Below are positions 1 to 8,453 of a DNA stretch of 64,000 nt, one piece after another (position 1 is the first letter of the stretch; every line of letters starts with the position of its first letter). Position numbers and translations under genes: made by a program. This DNA is from Melioribacter roseus (lineage in GTDB: Bacteria > Bacteroidota > Ignavibacteria > Ignavibacteriales > Melioribacteraceae). Under the pieces are notes generated by a model. That model was not told where the DNA came from. It saw nothing but the letters and a program-made list of their open reading frames with translations, and did not search any database. The stretch is from assembly GCA_020724265.1 (NCBI GenBank), contig DYHH01000002.1, positions 62,001-126,000 on the forward strand, given 5' to 3'.

Positions 1-435
1 CCTCCCGGCACATTAAAATCAATAGCTTTAAGTGGAGTAGGCGGGAGTCAATATGTGACCAATCCTTCGCTACTAACTTATCCGTTAAAAGGCGTAACTT
101 ATGTTGAACTACCTGCTGGAGGAACTTGGAACCCGGCTAATATTGACGGAGAAGGAATCCTGGTTGTTCATAACTCAACAAATGATGCGACAATAAAGAA
201 TATGAACTGGGGTACATTCAAAGGGTTGATGATAGCTGATGATATTGTACATATTCACAATAATATAATTGGTGCGGTAGTAGGTTTATCGCCGTCTCCT
301 TCTAGCGGCAACCAAATCGGTAATGGTACAGGAAGCATATTATATTCTCGCGAAGCTTTGATGAATGCCACTTCGATCGGCGGCAGTTCCGCAGGCGGAA
401 GTAGTACTTCTAATGTTGTTGCTTGGTGGGATTAA
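1..435 (+). CDS. 3' end of an exported hypothetical protein (5' end outside window)
   Basis: The reading frame is open from base 1 to a TAA at 433-435, so this is the last 144 codons of a longer gene; a GTG at 55 is only an internal codon. The visible part is rich in Gly, Ser, Asn and Thr and contains the segment GILVVHNSTNDATIKNMNWG followed by GLMIADDIVHIHNNIIGAVVG. This pattern of a short beta-rich stretch with repeated Gly-Asn resembles the C-terminal part of PilX-like pilus accessory or polymer-forming surface proteins, but that is only a resemblance. It ends with AWWD and overlaps the convergent gene by four bases. No function is assigned. Confidence 0.6.
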   Translation, partial: PPGTLKSIALSGVGGSQYVTNPSLLTYPLKGVTYVELPAGGTWNPANIDGEGILVVHNSTNDATIKNMNWGTFKGLMIADDIVHIHNNIIGAVVGLSPSPSSGNQIGNGTGSILYSREALMNATSIGGSSAGGSSTSNVVAWWD

Positions 436-1346
436 TTATTAAGAATATTATTCAATGCCGTTCGCAAATCTGTATATGAAAAATTAAATCCTTCTTCCAT
501 AGTCCTCTTAGGAATTATCTTCGATCCCTTAACTACAGTTTCGGCAGCTTCGCCAAGAACTAACTTAAGAATAAATTCCGGTACTCTGAACAAAGAAGGA
601 CGGTTAAGCGTTCTTCCTAATATTTTCGAAAAATCATTCATTTTTATATAACCCGGTGCAACTCCGTTTAATATTCCTTTTATATCATTATCAACGGCAA
701 AAATGAAAAGATCCGCAATATCATCAATGTGAATCCAAGGCATCCACTGATTACCAGAACCTAATGGACCTCCAATAAATAATTTAAAAGGGGTCAGCAT
801 TTTTGCAAGAGCTCCGTCATTTTTGGCTAATACAATTCCGGTTCTAATATTAACTCTTCTAACTCCGCAATCATCAATTTTTGTAGATTCTTTTTCCCAT
901 TTTTGTACTACTTCAGATAGAAATCCTTTCCCTTCAGATGAGTATTCATCAACTTCAAGATTAATTTCGTTGTTGTAAAAACCAACTGCTGATGCACAAA
1001 CAAACACTGACGGTTTTTTTTCAGCTTTGCAAACAGCATCAACTATATTTCTTGTACCAATAACCCTGCTATCCAAAACTTTTTTCTTATGAGATTGACC
1101 CCATCTTTTACCCATAACATTTTCGCCTGCAAGATGAATAACTGCATGTGATTCCTCAATATATTCTTGCCATCCTTTTTCTAAGTTATAATCCCAAATA
1201 ACATGTTTAACGGTATCGGGGAAAATAGTTGCTGCTTTCTCTTTTGACCTGGAAAAGATGATAACTTCATCCCCGCGATCTTTTAATTTATTTACAATGC
1301 TTTGACCAATCAAACCTGTTGCACCGGTTACTATAATTTTTTTCAT
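432..1346 (-). CDS. TIGR01777 family NAD(P)-binding epimerase-like protein
   Basis: A 304-residue extended short-chain dehydrogenase/epimerase of the TIGR01777 (YfcH/SulA-like) family. The N-terminus MKKIIVTGATGLIGQSI carries the Rossmann GxxGxxG motif (residues 8-14), and the segment CASAVGFYNN has the family-typical SAVGFY in place of the usual YxxxK neighbourhood. The C-terminus matches the DUF1731 tail (RVPEFILKLVLGEAA). The open frame extends 12 codons further upstream, but the start at 1346 is preferred because GGAG sits five bases before this ATG. It is divergent from the methyltransferase at 1453. The true substrate of this family is not established. Confidence 0.9.
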   Translation of the reverse strand: MKKIIVTGATGLIGQSIVNKLKDRGDEVIIFSRSKEKAATIFPDTVKHVIWDYNLEKGWQEYIEESHAVIHLAGENVMGKRWGQSHKKKVLDSRVIGTRNIVDAVCKAEKKPSVFVCASAVGFYNNEINLEVDEYSSEGKGFLSEVVQKWEKESTKIDDCGVRRVNIRTGIVLAKNDGALAKMLTPFKLFIGGPLGSGNQWMPWIHIDDIADLFIFAVDNDIKGILNGVAPGYIKMNDFSKILGRTLNRPSLFRVPEFILKLVLGEAAETVVKGSKIIPKRTMEEGFNFSYTDLRTALNNILNN

Positions 1347-1452
1347 ATTTTTCTCCATTTCATAATAAATGTATATTAACAACCAAAATTTATCGAATAA
1401 AGTTCATACTAATATTAGAAACATTTAGCAGTCTTCAAAATTTGGAGTTTAT

Positions 1453-2292
1453 GTGTCAAAAGAATTTTATAGAAATACAAAAGCTTATGATATTGCTTTT
1501 TCAGACCGCGAGTTTGATACTGAATGTGATTTTTTAATTTGGTGCTTGCATAACCTAGGTAAGGTAAAAAAAACTAAATTAGAAAAGAAAAATTTTCTTG
1601 AACTCGGATGCGGACCTGCAAGACATACACGTGAATTTGCAAAACGGGGATGGGACTCTTATGCATTGGATATTTCGGATGAAATGATTGAGTATGCTTT
1701 ACACGAAGCACGAAAAGAAAGTCTGCAGATTAACGGTATTGTTGGAAATATGATCGACTTTAAATTGAACAAAAAGGTAATACTTGCAGCAACTTTAATG
1801 GAAAGCATCGCTCATATTTTGACAAATGACGATATGGTTAATCACTTTAAGACTGTTTCTAAAAATTTAGTAGACGGCGGAATATATATAATTGAAGGGA
1901 CACATCCACAGTTCTTCTTCCCCGATGATGAAACAAATTCATGGATTTCGGAAGAGGGAAATTTTTCTGTTGAAATTACATTTGGTACTCCGGAGGATAC
2001 CTATAATTCACTTAAGCAAACTTGGCAAGTATCGAACAAAATGAAAATTAAGCATGGTAATGCGCCGGTTGTGGAAACAAAAAGTATAAGCGAAGTCAGA
2101 TGGTATCTTCTTCAAGAAATGAAACTGCTGATTGAAAAAGCAGGTGTATTTGATAAAGCATGGTTTTTCGGAAGTCTATACACAATTCCGCCATTTGTAA
2201 TTGATGAAACAGAAAATTCCGATGCAATGGTAATTGTTTTACGGAAAGCAAAAAAGAAAGTTAATAAAGTAAAATTCAACTTGGATTTATAA
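1453..2292 (+). CDS. Class I SAM-dependent methyltransferase
   Basis: A 279-residue soluble protein with the SAM-binding motif I FLELGCGPARHTREFA at about residues 48-63, an acidic residue ending beta-2 (ALDISDEMIEYA), and a post-motif region typical of Methyltransf_11/25 enzymes. The start is GTG at 1453, with GGAG five bases upstream (1444-1447); an ATG two bases earlier is out of frame. The C-terminal third (residues 150-279) contains a beta-rich insertion and ends in a basic tail. The substrate cannot be read from the sequence. It lies five bases upstream of the DUF5686 gene and may be cotranscribed with it. Confidence 0.85.
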   Translation: MSKEFYRNTKAYDIAFSDREFDTECDFLIWCLHNLGKVKKTKLEKKNFLELGCGPARHTREFAKRGWDSYALDISDEMIEYALHEARKESLQINGIVGNMIDFKLNKKVILAATLMESIAHILTNDDMVNHFKTVSKNLVDGGIYIIEGTHPQFFFPDDETNSWISEEGNFSVEITFGTPEDTYNSLKQTWQVSNKMKIKHGNAPVVETKSISEVRWYLLQEMKLLIEKAGVFDKAWFFGSLYTIPPFVIDETENSDAMVIVLRKAKKKVNKVKFNLDL

Positions 2293-2297
2293 ATAAC

Positions 2298-4709
2298 ATG
2301 AAGTGTTTTAGAGTAATTTTTATCGGGTTGTTGATAATTACGGGAAATATTATTGGACAAACTTATGAACTCCGCGGAGTAATAATTGACGGAATTCTGG
2401 GCAGCCCGTTAAGTTTTGCAAACATAAGAGCAATTAATACAAACACGGGAACTGCTGCTACAATTAACGGTGAGTATTTATTAAAACTAAATAGCGGAGA
2501 ATATACTTTAGTCGCTTCTTATATCGGTTATAATTCGGATACACTTAGAGTTGATTTAAAGAGCGATCTAAATGTTAATTTTATTTTAATGCCTTCGGCA
2601 ATTGAATTAGGGGAGGTTACTGTTATACCGGGGGTTAATCCGGCAGTTGAAATAATTGAAAAAGCTATTAAAAGAAAACATGAACGTAATGCAATATTGA
2701 CTTCATATATTTTCAATGCTTATACAAAAGGAAAAATATTAAGTACTCAGGAAATTTCAGCTAGAGGAACAAGTATCGGAATAGGTATTGGAAAAGACAC
2801 AGCCGATTTAAAGATTACGGGAATTTTGGAAAATCAAAGTAAGGGTTATTTCCTTAGACCCAACAATTATAAAGAAGAAATAATTGCAAGAAAACAGACA
2901 GCCAATTTTCCGGCAACAATAAACATATTAACCGGCGGCAGAGTTATACAAAATTTTTATTCGGATGATATACAATTTTTCGGAAGGCAATTAGTTGGAC
3001 CGATTTCAGATAATGCACTAAACTATTACTATTATTATATCGAAGATACGCTTGCCATTGATAATAAAAATGTCTTTCAAATATATTTTTCTACTATAGA
3101 TGAAAATGATCCGGGTTTTTACGGAAGAATATTTATTTCTTCAAAAACATATGATCTGTTAAAAATCGATATCGACCTAAATTCAGCGGCAAATCCCGGT
3201 GGTTTATTTACAAATGTGAACATCTTCCAGCAGTTTGTTCCTTATGAAAATAACATTTACGTTCCTATCGATTACCGTTTGTTTGTTGAAGGAAATTATT
3301 TAGGATTATTCAAGTTCGGTTTCGAAATAAACTCAATATTGTATGACTATGAAATTAATCCGGCTCTTAATAAAAATGATTTTGGTATGCTTGTCCTAAA
3401 AGTTCAACCTGAAGCAGATAATAAAGATTCTTCCTATTGGAGGAATATTCAAACAATCCCCTCAAGTTTATATGAAGTTGAAGCATATAAAAGAATTGAC
3501 AGCCTCGAATCAATTGAGAAAACATTTTGGGATAGATTTTCTTTTTTCGCCGACAAGCTCTACTTGAATGATAATTTTTATATTCCGGGAGTTATGGGAC
3601 TATATCATTTCAATCATGTTGAAGGGCATTCGCTGGATTTTTCAACCGGTTTCCAAAGTCTATTTAATGATCGTTTTAACAGCTCACTCGATTTGAGTTA
3701 TGGTTTCTCAGATAAAAAATTAAAAAAAGATGTCAACTTTCTATTTTTATTAGGTGAGTACAGAACCACAAGCGTATCTATCGGAATTTATGACAAAACT
3801 AATATTCTTTTTGATGAATCGGATAATTATAATGCCTTTACTTCAACAATAACGAGTTTATTCGGTAAATATGATTTTCGTGATTATTACAGAACCAGCG
3901 GTTTTTCCGTTGATTACAAAAGTGAAATTTTTCCGATTCTTAGTTTGAATCTTGGATTTATAAATAGAACAGACAAAAGTTTGAGTAGCAAATCCGATTT
4001 CTCATTTTTTAATAAAAACAAATCTTATCCCACTAACTCTTCCGTATACGATAAAAAAATAAATGCGGTTAAGGTAGGCTTTCAATTCGATTTCAGAAAA
4101 TATATTGAAGACGGTAAATTTAGAAGAAGAGTCGGCGGGAGCGGATCAAATATAAGTTTTGGAGGAGAAGCAATGTTCAGCGATCCTTCTTTGCTCAACA
4201 GCGAAATGGATTTCCAAATGTATTCGTTGAATGTTAATTCACGGGTAAGGTCATTTGCATCGACATATTTCAATTTGCTTTTGGAAGGAAATATTTCGAA
4301 AGGTGCTGTCCCTATCCAAGTAATGAAAGCTCTTCCGGGTAATATTGAGTCTTCAGGGAAAAACAATACTTTTCGTACTCTTGGAGTCGGAGAGGTATTT
4401 GGAGATAAAACCATTACTGCTTTTTTTGAATACGATTTTGGAACCGAGTTGTGGAGATTATTAAATATTTCTTTCCTCCAAGATTTACAAATTAATTTAA
4501 CAGCATTCGTTAATGCAGCTTATCTGGATATTTCTCAATCAAGCCGTGATATTTTATCGAACGATTTCAAAACCTTTAAAAATCCTTTTTGGGAAAGTGG
4601 ATTTAGTATCGGGCATCCTTTAATCCCTCTAAGAATTGAGTTTACATGGAAATTAAATCACAGAGGTGATAATAATTTTGTGTTCGGTATAAACACATTT
4701 GTTTTGTAG
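2298..4709 (+). CDS. DUF5686 / carboxypeptidase-regulatory-like outer-membrane protein
   Basis: An 803-residue exported protein. Residues 1-20 form a signal peptide ending IGQ; residues about 22-105 are a carboxypeptidase D regulatory-like beta-sandwich (YELRGVIIDGILGSPLSFANI ... YIGYNSDTL); the motif PGVNPAVEIIEKAIKRK at about 112-128 is the hallmark of DUF5686. The rest is rich in alternating aromatic/polar strands and ends in a short hydrophobic terminus (GINTFVL), as expected for a C-terminal outer-membrane beta-barrel. DUF5686 proteins are widespread in Bacteroidota and relatives and have no settled function. No Shine-Dalgarno site is obvious. The intervening distance of five bases suggests coupling to the methyltransferase. 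Confidence 0.85.
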   Translation: MKCFRVIFIGLLIITGNIIGQTYELRGVIIDGILGSPLSFANIRAINTNTGTAATINGEYLLKLNSGEYTLVASYIGYNSDTLRVDLKSDLNVNFILMPSAIELGEVTVIPGVNPAVEIIEKAIKRKHERNAILTSYIFNAYTKGKILSTQEISARGTSIGIGIGKDTADLKITGILENQSKGYFLRPNNYKEEIIARKQTANFPATINILTGGRVIQNFYSDDIQFFGRQLVGPISDNALNYYYYYIEDTLAIDNKNVFQIYFSTIDENDPGFYGRIFISSKTYDLLKIDIDLNSAANPGGLFTNVNIFQQFVPYENNIYVPIDYRLFVEGNYLGLFKFGFEINSILYDYEINPALNKNDFGMLVLKVQPEADNKDSSYWRNIQTIPSSLYEVEAYKRIDSLESIEKTFWDRFSFFADKLYLNDNFYIPGVMGLYHFNHVEGHSLDFSTGFQSLFNDRFNSSLDLSYGFSDKKLKKDVNFLFLLGEYRTTSVSIGIYDKTNILFDESDNYNAFTSTITSLFGKYDFRDYYRTSGFSVDYKSEIFPILSLNLGFINRTDKSLSSKSDFSFFNKNKSYPTNSSVYDKKINAVKVGFQFDFRKYIEDGKFRRRVGGSGSNISFGGEAMFSDPSLLNSEMDFQMYSLNVNSRVRSFASTYFNLLLEGNISKGAVPIQVMKALPGNIESSGKNNTFRTLGVGEVFGDKTITAFFEYDFGTELWRLLNISFLQDLQINLTAFVNAAYLDISQSSRDILSNDFKTFKNPFWESGFSIGHPLIPLRIEFTWKLNHRGDNNFVFGINTFVL

Positions 4710-4750
4710 TTCTAAGTTTGTTCCGTTTTTTCCCAGTCAAAAAGTGGTTA

Positions 4751-4787
4751 TGACAATTTTTGACAATCTCTTACCTTGCTATGACAA
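4751..4787 (+). promoter_or_regulatory. Three TGACAA direct repeats upstream of the HEAT-repeat gene
   Basis: TGACAA occurs at 4751-4756, 4761-4766 and 4782-4787. The first and last copies extend to TATGACAA. Start-to-start spacings are 10 and 21 bases, close to one and two helical turns, so all copies face the same side of the helix. This is the usual layout of direct-repeat sites for response regulators or activators. The repeats lie about 70-105 bases before the ATG at 4857. The binding protein is unknown. Confidence 0.35.
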
Positions 4788-4856
4788 CTTATCAATTTTA
4801 TCCTCCGTCTGAATTACCAGAAACTAAAAGAAATTAATCATACAAAGGAGGACAAA

Positions 4857-5261
4857 ATGAAACGCTCACTTACTTACTTAACAGTTTTCTTATTTGTTAC
4901 AGTTGGATTTAGCATTGCTCAAACAAAAGATCAATTAAATCCGATAGCAATTGAAAATTTGGTTGCCGGAATTCATTCCGAGAATCTCGGTCTACAAAAA
5001 AGTTCTATATTCTTTGCAGGATTTTACAAAATTGAAGAAACAATGGATGCACTTCGTGAAGAAATGTTGTTGAATGAAAATCCGAGCATAAAGGTTCTAG
5101 CTGCTCTTGCTTTATATGAAATTCATAATGAAGATGTGTTGGATGATTTAGAACGTTTGGTCAGAGATGTTAATCAGGATTATCAAGTAAGAAGAATGGC
5201 TAAAGCAATCTGTGACGAGTGGTATATCAAAGATGCAAATGCAATAACAGTTGCGAAATAG
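4857..5261 (+). CDS. Small exported HEAT-repeat protein
   Basis: A 134-residue protein with an N-terminal signal peptide (MKRSLTYLTVFLFVTVGFSIAQ) followed by helical pairs with the HEAT pattern: SSIFFAGFYKIEETMDALREEM, NPSIKVLAALALYEIHNEDVLDDL and YQVRRMAKAICDEW. It is therefore likely a periplasmic alpha-helical scaffold of about three repeats. A strong AAGGAGG (4845-4851) lies five bases before the ATG. It stands alone, with a terminator hairpin downstream. Its partner is unknown. Confidence 0.8.
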   Translation: MKRSLTYLTVFLFVTVGFSIAQTKDQLNPIAIENLVAGIHSENLGLQKSSIFFAGFYKIEETMDALREEMLLNENPSIKVLAALALYEIHNEDVLDDLERLVRDVNQDYQVRRMAKAICDEWYIKDANAITVAK

Positions 5262-5312
5262 TGATTAACTGATGAGTTCATTGTTTAATAAGATTGCTTT
5301 AAATAAGTACCT

Positions 5313-5358
5313 AACAGCCTTTGTGAAAAAACAACTTTCAAAAAGGCTGTTTTTTTAT
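5313..5358 (+). terminator. Intrinsic terminator after the HEAT-repeat gene
   Basis: AACAGCCTTT (5313-5322) pairs with AAAGGCTGTT (5342-5351) and is followed by a run of T. The gene to the right is convergent, and the opposite strand also offers an A-rich/T-rich flank, so it may work both ways. Confidence 0.8.
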
Positions 5359-5367
5359 TTTTAAGAA

Positions 5368-7395
5368 TCATCGCATTTTATTGGGAAGGGTAAACGAAAA
5401 TGTGCTTCCGTTTCCTAAACTACTTTCGACAAAAATGTGCCCGGAATTTTTTTCAATCATTTCTTTAGATAAAATTAAACCAAGCCCGGTACCCCTTTCT
5501 TGTTTTGTGCCTAATGTGGTATGATTAATATCAATTCTAAACAACTTATGAATATCTTCTTGCAGCATTCCGATACCATAATCTTTAACACTTACTATTA
5601 CTTTGTCTATATCATTTTGGGCAGATATCTCAATACTGGAATTTTCATTTGAAAACTTAATTGCATTTGAAATAATATTTCTAAGAACGGTTGATATCAT
5701 ATTTTGATCCGCATACGCCAGGCATCTATCATCGCACTCAATCAACAATTCAATATTTTTGCTTTTTGCAATTTCTTTTAAAAGATTACATGCCTTTGAA
5801 ATCGTCTGCTCCATGTCGATAACTTCCGGCGAGAAATAGAATTTGTCGGTTTGAATTTTCGACCAATCCAATAAATTGTTAAGCAGGTCAAAAATATTGG
5901 CTGAGACATTGTTGATATGAGTTATATATTCTTTTAATTCCTCTCGGTTAAGTTCATCAAATTCATCAAGTAAAATATCCGAGTAGCTTAAAAGTGCATT
6001 GAAAGGACTGCGTAGATCATGTGCAATTATTGAAAAGAATTTATCCTTAGCATAATTAGAACGCTTCAATTCTTCATTATATTTTTGAATACTTTCTTCT
6101 GTTCTTTTTCTATCTCGAATATCACGGGCAACCAATAAAATATGCTCGTAATGATTCCGCTTTTTCATTTTGGTAAGACTAATTTCAACCGGGATTTTCC
6201 CCTTTTCTTTGTTGATAAGATCAACTTCAAAAAGAAAAAGAGAATCTTTTTTCTTTTCATCAGATAAATATTCAAAAACTTTTCTACTATATTCATGGTT
6301 AAGTATAGCAGAAACATTAGAATTTATTATCTTGTCGGCTTCTAAATTTGTTAAACCAAGTCCTGCTTCATTTATATAAATAATTTTCCCTTCCTGGTCA
6401 TGAACTAAGATCATATCATCAACGTTTTCTGCCAACAATCTATATTTTTCTTCGCTTTCCTTAAGGTTTTGTAGAATCTGTTTATGCTCGTTAATATTCT
6501 CGCAGGCAATAAATATCTGTACTTCCCCGTTTGGCAGATTTAATATGCTAGCCGATTCGCGCACCCAAACAACTTTCCCGCTTTTTGAAATTTTTCTTAG
6601 TTCCCATTTATGATCGGCATCCTTATTCAGCAAACACTCATTTAATGTTTGCTGCACTATTTCTTTGTCTTCTTCGTGAAATACTTTTGTAACATTCAGT
6701 CCTTTCAATTCCTCGGGCGAATATTCCATGTCAATATTTACTCTTGCATTTGCATCGACAATTTTACCTTTCTCATCTAATATGAAAAGCATATAAGGAT
6801 TTTTTTCAAAAAGGATTCTAAATTTTTGTTCGCTGGATTTGAGAAATTCTTCGGATTGCTTATACTTAATTGCTAAAGCGATATGCTGCGAAATCGAACT
6901 CAGAAAATTTATATGTTCTTCATTATAAATTAGTTCATCCGCACTTCGCTGCAAGGCAAGAAGACCGATAGTTTTTTTATCCAATGATTTAAGAGGAACA
7001 CCAAGCCACTCGCTGAACCTTAGCAAGTCAGCCTCAACCACACCTGAACTAATTAGTTCTTTTAACATCTTTGACGTTATTAAAAGGGGATTGGGTTTGC
7101 TGAGTGCGTAATTTGTTATTCCATCAACTTGATTTTTCAATTCTGCCGGGTCGGGAACTGACTCTAACTTGCTTCTGAAGAAAGGATATGTAATTGTTTT
7201 TGTTCTGTAATTATATATTGCAAAATAAAAACTGTCGGTATTTATATACGTACTTATAATTTTATAGATTTTGTTATAAAGTTCATCAATACTACTTGAA
7301 CAGTTAACAGCTTCTGAAATTTTTAGGATCGTTTGAGAAATAATTTGAGAGTTGGTGAGCGAATTTTCAGAGCTAAATTCTACTCTTTTTTCCAT
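5368..7395 (-). CDS. Orphan cytoplasmic sensor histidine kinase (GAF-PAS-PAS-HisKA-HATPase)
   Basis: A 675-residue protein with no membrane segment. Domains in order: GAF-like sensor about 20-180, PAS 1 about 188-305, PAS 2 about 312-430, dimerisation/phosphoacceptor domain about 449-515 and ATPase domain about 560-673. The H-box FFSIIAHDLRSPFNALLSY places the phosphoacceptor at His459. The N-box LRNIISNAIKFSNE (Asn577), the G1 box DYGIGM (605-610) and the G2 box GTGLGL (635-640) are all intact, so it should be catalytically active. No response regulator lies next to it. The start is supported only weakly (AAGG ten bases upstream). The signal sensed is unknown. Confidence 0.9.
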   Translation of the reverse strand: MEKRVEFSSENSLTNSQIISQTILKISEAVNCSSSIDELYNKIYKIISTYINTDSFYFAIYNYRTKTITYPFFRSKLESVPDPAELKNQVDGITNYALSKPNPLLITSKMLKELISSGVVEADLLRFSEWLGVPLKSLDKKTIGLLALQRSADELIYNEEHINFLSSISQHIALAIKYKQSEEFLKSSEQKFRILFEKNPYMLFILDEKGKIVDANARVNIDMEYSPEELKGLNVTKVFHEEDKEIVQQTLNECLLNKDADHKWELRKISKSGKVVWVRESASILNLPNGEVQIFIACENINEHKQILQNLKESEEKYRLLAENVDDMILVHDQEGKIIYINEAGLGLTNLEADKIINSNVSAILNHEYSRKVFEYLSDEKKKDSLFLFEVDLINKEKGKIPVEISLTKMKKRNHYEHILLVARDIRDRKRTEESIQKYNEELKRSNYAKDKFFSIIAHDLRSPFNALLSYSDILLDEFDELNREELKEYITHINNVSANIFDLLNNLLDWSKIQTDKFYFSPEVIDMEQTISKACNLLKEIAKSKNIELLIECDDRCLAYADQNMISTVLRNIISNAIKFSNENSSIEISAQNDIDKVIVSVKDYGIGMLQEDIHKLFRIDINHTTLGTKQERGTGLGLILSKEMIEKNSGHIFVESSLGNGSTFSFTLPNKMR

Positions 7396-7530
7396 GGAGA
7401 ATAACCTTTAAAATTTATCTTGCCTCCTAATTGTAATAAAGTTAATCATTAAACGTAAGTTTTGCAATGTTTAAGTAGCAATTAATATAAAACAAAAGAT
7501 GTTCAGTCTATTGAAGTGAGTGAAAGATAA

Positions 7531-7920
7531 ATGGACTTGAAATCTGTTATTAAAATTAATTACATTTGTAACATGCTATCTCTCATTAAAATAACGCAGG
7601 CAAAAAGATTGTCCTTAACAGTATTGTTTTTCTACGTACTGTTATACCTCTGCATAACTTTTCATTTTCATCCTTTATACATCTATACGGAAAATGAAGT
7701 ACTTAAAAGTGTAAACCCTACGGCAAACAATAATAACAACCACGCCAATTTTCACTGTGAAATTTGTCATATAACTGCTTCTTTTAATTATCTAAAAGTT
7801 TCTGAAAATAATTTAACTGCAATTACCTTTCTTGATTCTAAGGTTATAATTTTAGACAACACCTTTCACTTAAACAACCTACTTTATACTTCCCAGCTTA
7901 GAGCTCCTCCGATAGTTTAG
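7531..7920 (+). CDS. Small membrane protein, DUF2946-like (metal-associated)
   Basis: A 129-residue protein with one hydrophobic segment (LSLTVLFFYVLLYLCITFHF, about residues 27-46), an Asn/His-rich stretch, a CEICH motif at about 76-80 and a C-terminus ending RAPPIV. The combination of an N-terminal membrane anchor, a short Cys/His cluster and a terminal R-x-P-P resembles DUF2946 and other small proteins next to heavy-metal genes. It may bind a metal ion on the periplasmic side. The start is uncertain: no good Shine-Dalgarno site precedes 7531, and an internal ATG at 7573 would still leave the membrane segment. It is followed by a lipoprotein and a ZnuD-like receptor. Confidence 0.6.
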   Translation: MDLKSVIKINYICNMLSLIKITQAKRLSLTVLFFYVLLYLCITFHFHPLYIYTENEVLKSVNPTANNNNNHANFHCEICHITASFNYLKVSENNLTAITFLDSKVIILDNTFHLNNLLYTSQLRAPPIV

Positions 7921-7963
7921 AAATAATATCATTTTTTTATCTAACAAAAATTTGGAGGAGAAT

Positions 7964-8428
7964 ATGTTTTCTATTCTTAAAAAGAATATGACTATTTTAT
8001 TTATTATTTCTTTTATAGTTACATTTACCGCATGCGGCAGTGATGATCCGGTTGCACCACATGAGGAACACTTTGAAGCAATCGGTACCGTGATCTACGA
8101 TGGAACCGGTGCGGAAATTTTTAGAATTTTGAGAGGTGTAACTAATGACACACTCCTTGCAAAAGTTGGAGTTCTTTCGGATCACTTTGATGTTAAATTT
8201 ATAAATGAAGATGAACAAGTTGTAAATCCGCCTGATGATGACGATTTATCCATGGGTATTGATATTACTGATCCAAATCTGCTTGAAATCGAACAGGATG
8301 AACCCGGCGAGTTCGAATTTCATCTAATAGGTCTATCAGAAGGTCTAACTACTATCGAAATAAAAATCTTGCATGGTAATCATGCGGATTACAGATCCGG
8401 CTTAATACCGGTTAAAATAACTAATTAA
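7964..8428 (+). CDS. Acidic/His-containing lipoprotein, probable metal-uptake accessory
   Basis: A 154-residue lipoprotein: the hydrophobic leader ends in FTAC with the lipid-carrying Cys24. The mature part carries HEEHF, four consecutive Asp (NPPDDDD) and HGNHADY, which look suited to metal binding. The in-frame TTG at 7952 is rejected as the start because it lies at the edge of the GGAGGAG Shine-Dalgarno site (7954-7960) that serves the ATG at 7964. It sits between the DUF2946-like gene and the TonB receptor, so a role in delivering a transition metal to the receptor is a fair inference. The family was not recognised. Confidence 0.75.
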   Translation: MFSILKKNMTILFIISFIVTFTACGSDDPVAPHEEHFEAIGTVIYDGTGAEIFRILRGVTNDTLLAKVGVLSDHFDVKFINEDEQVVNPPDDDDLSMGIDITDPNLLEIEQDEPGEFEFHLIGLSEGLTTIEIKILHGNHADYRSGLIPVKITN

Positions 8429-8453
8429 AAAAGTACTTTTATATTTCTTAATT

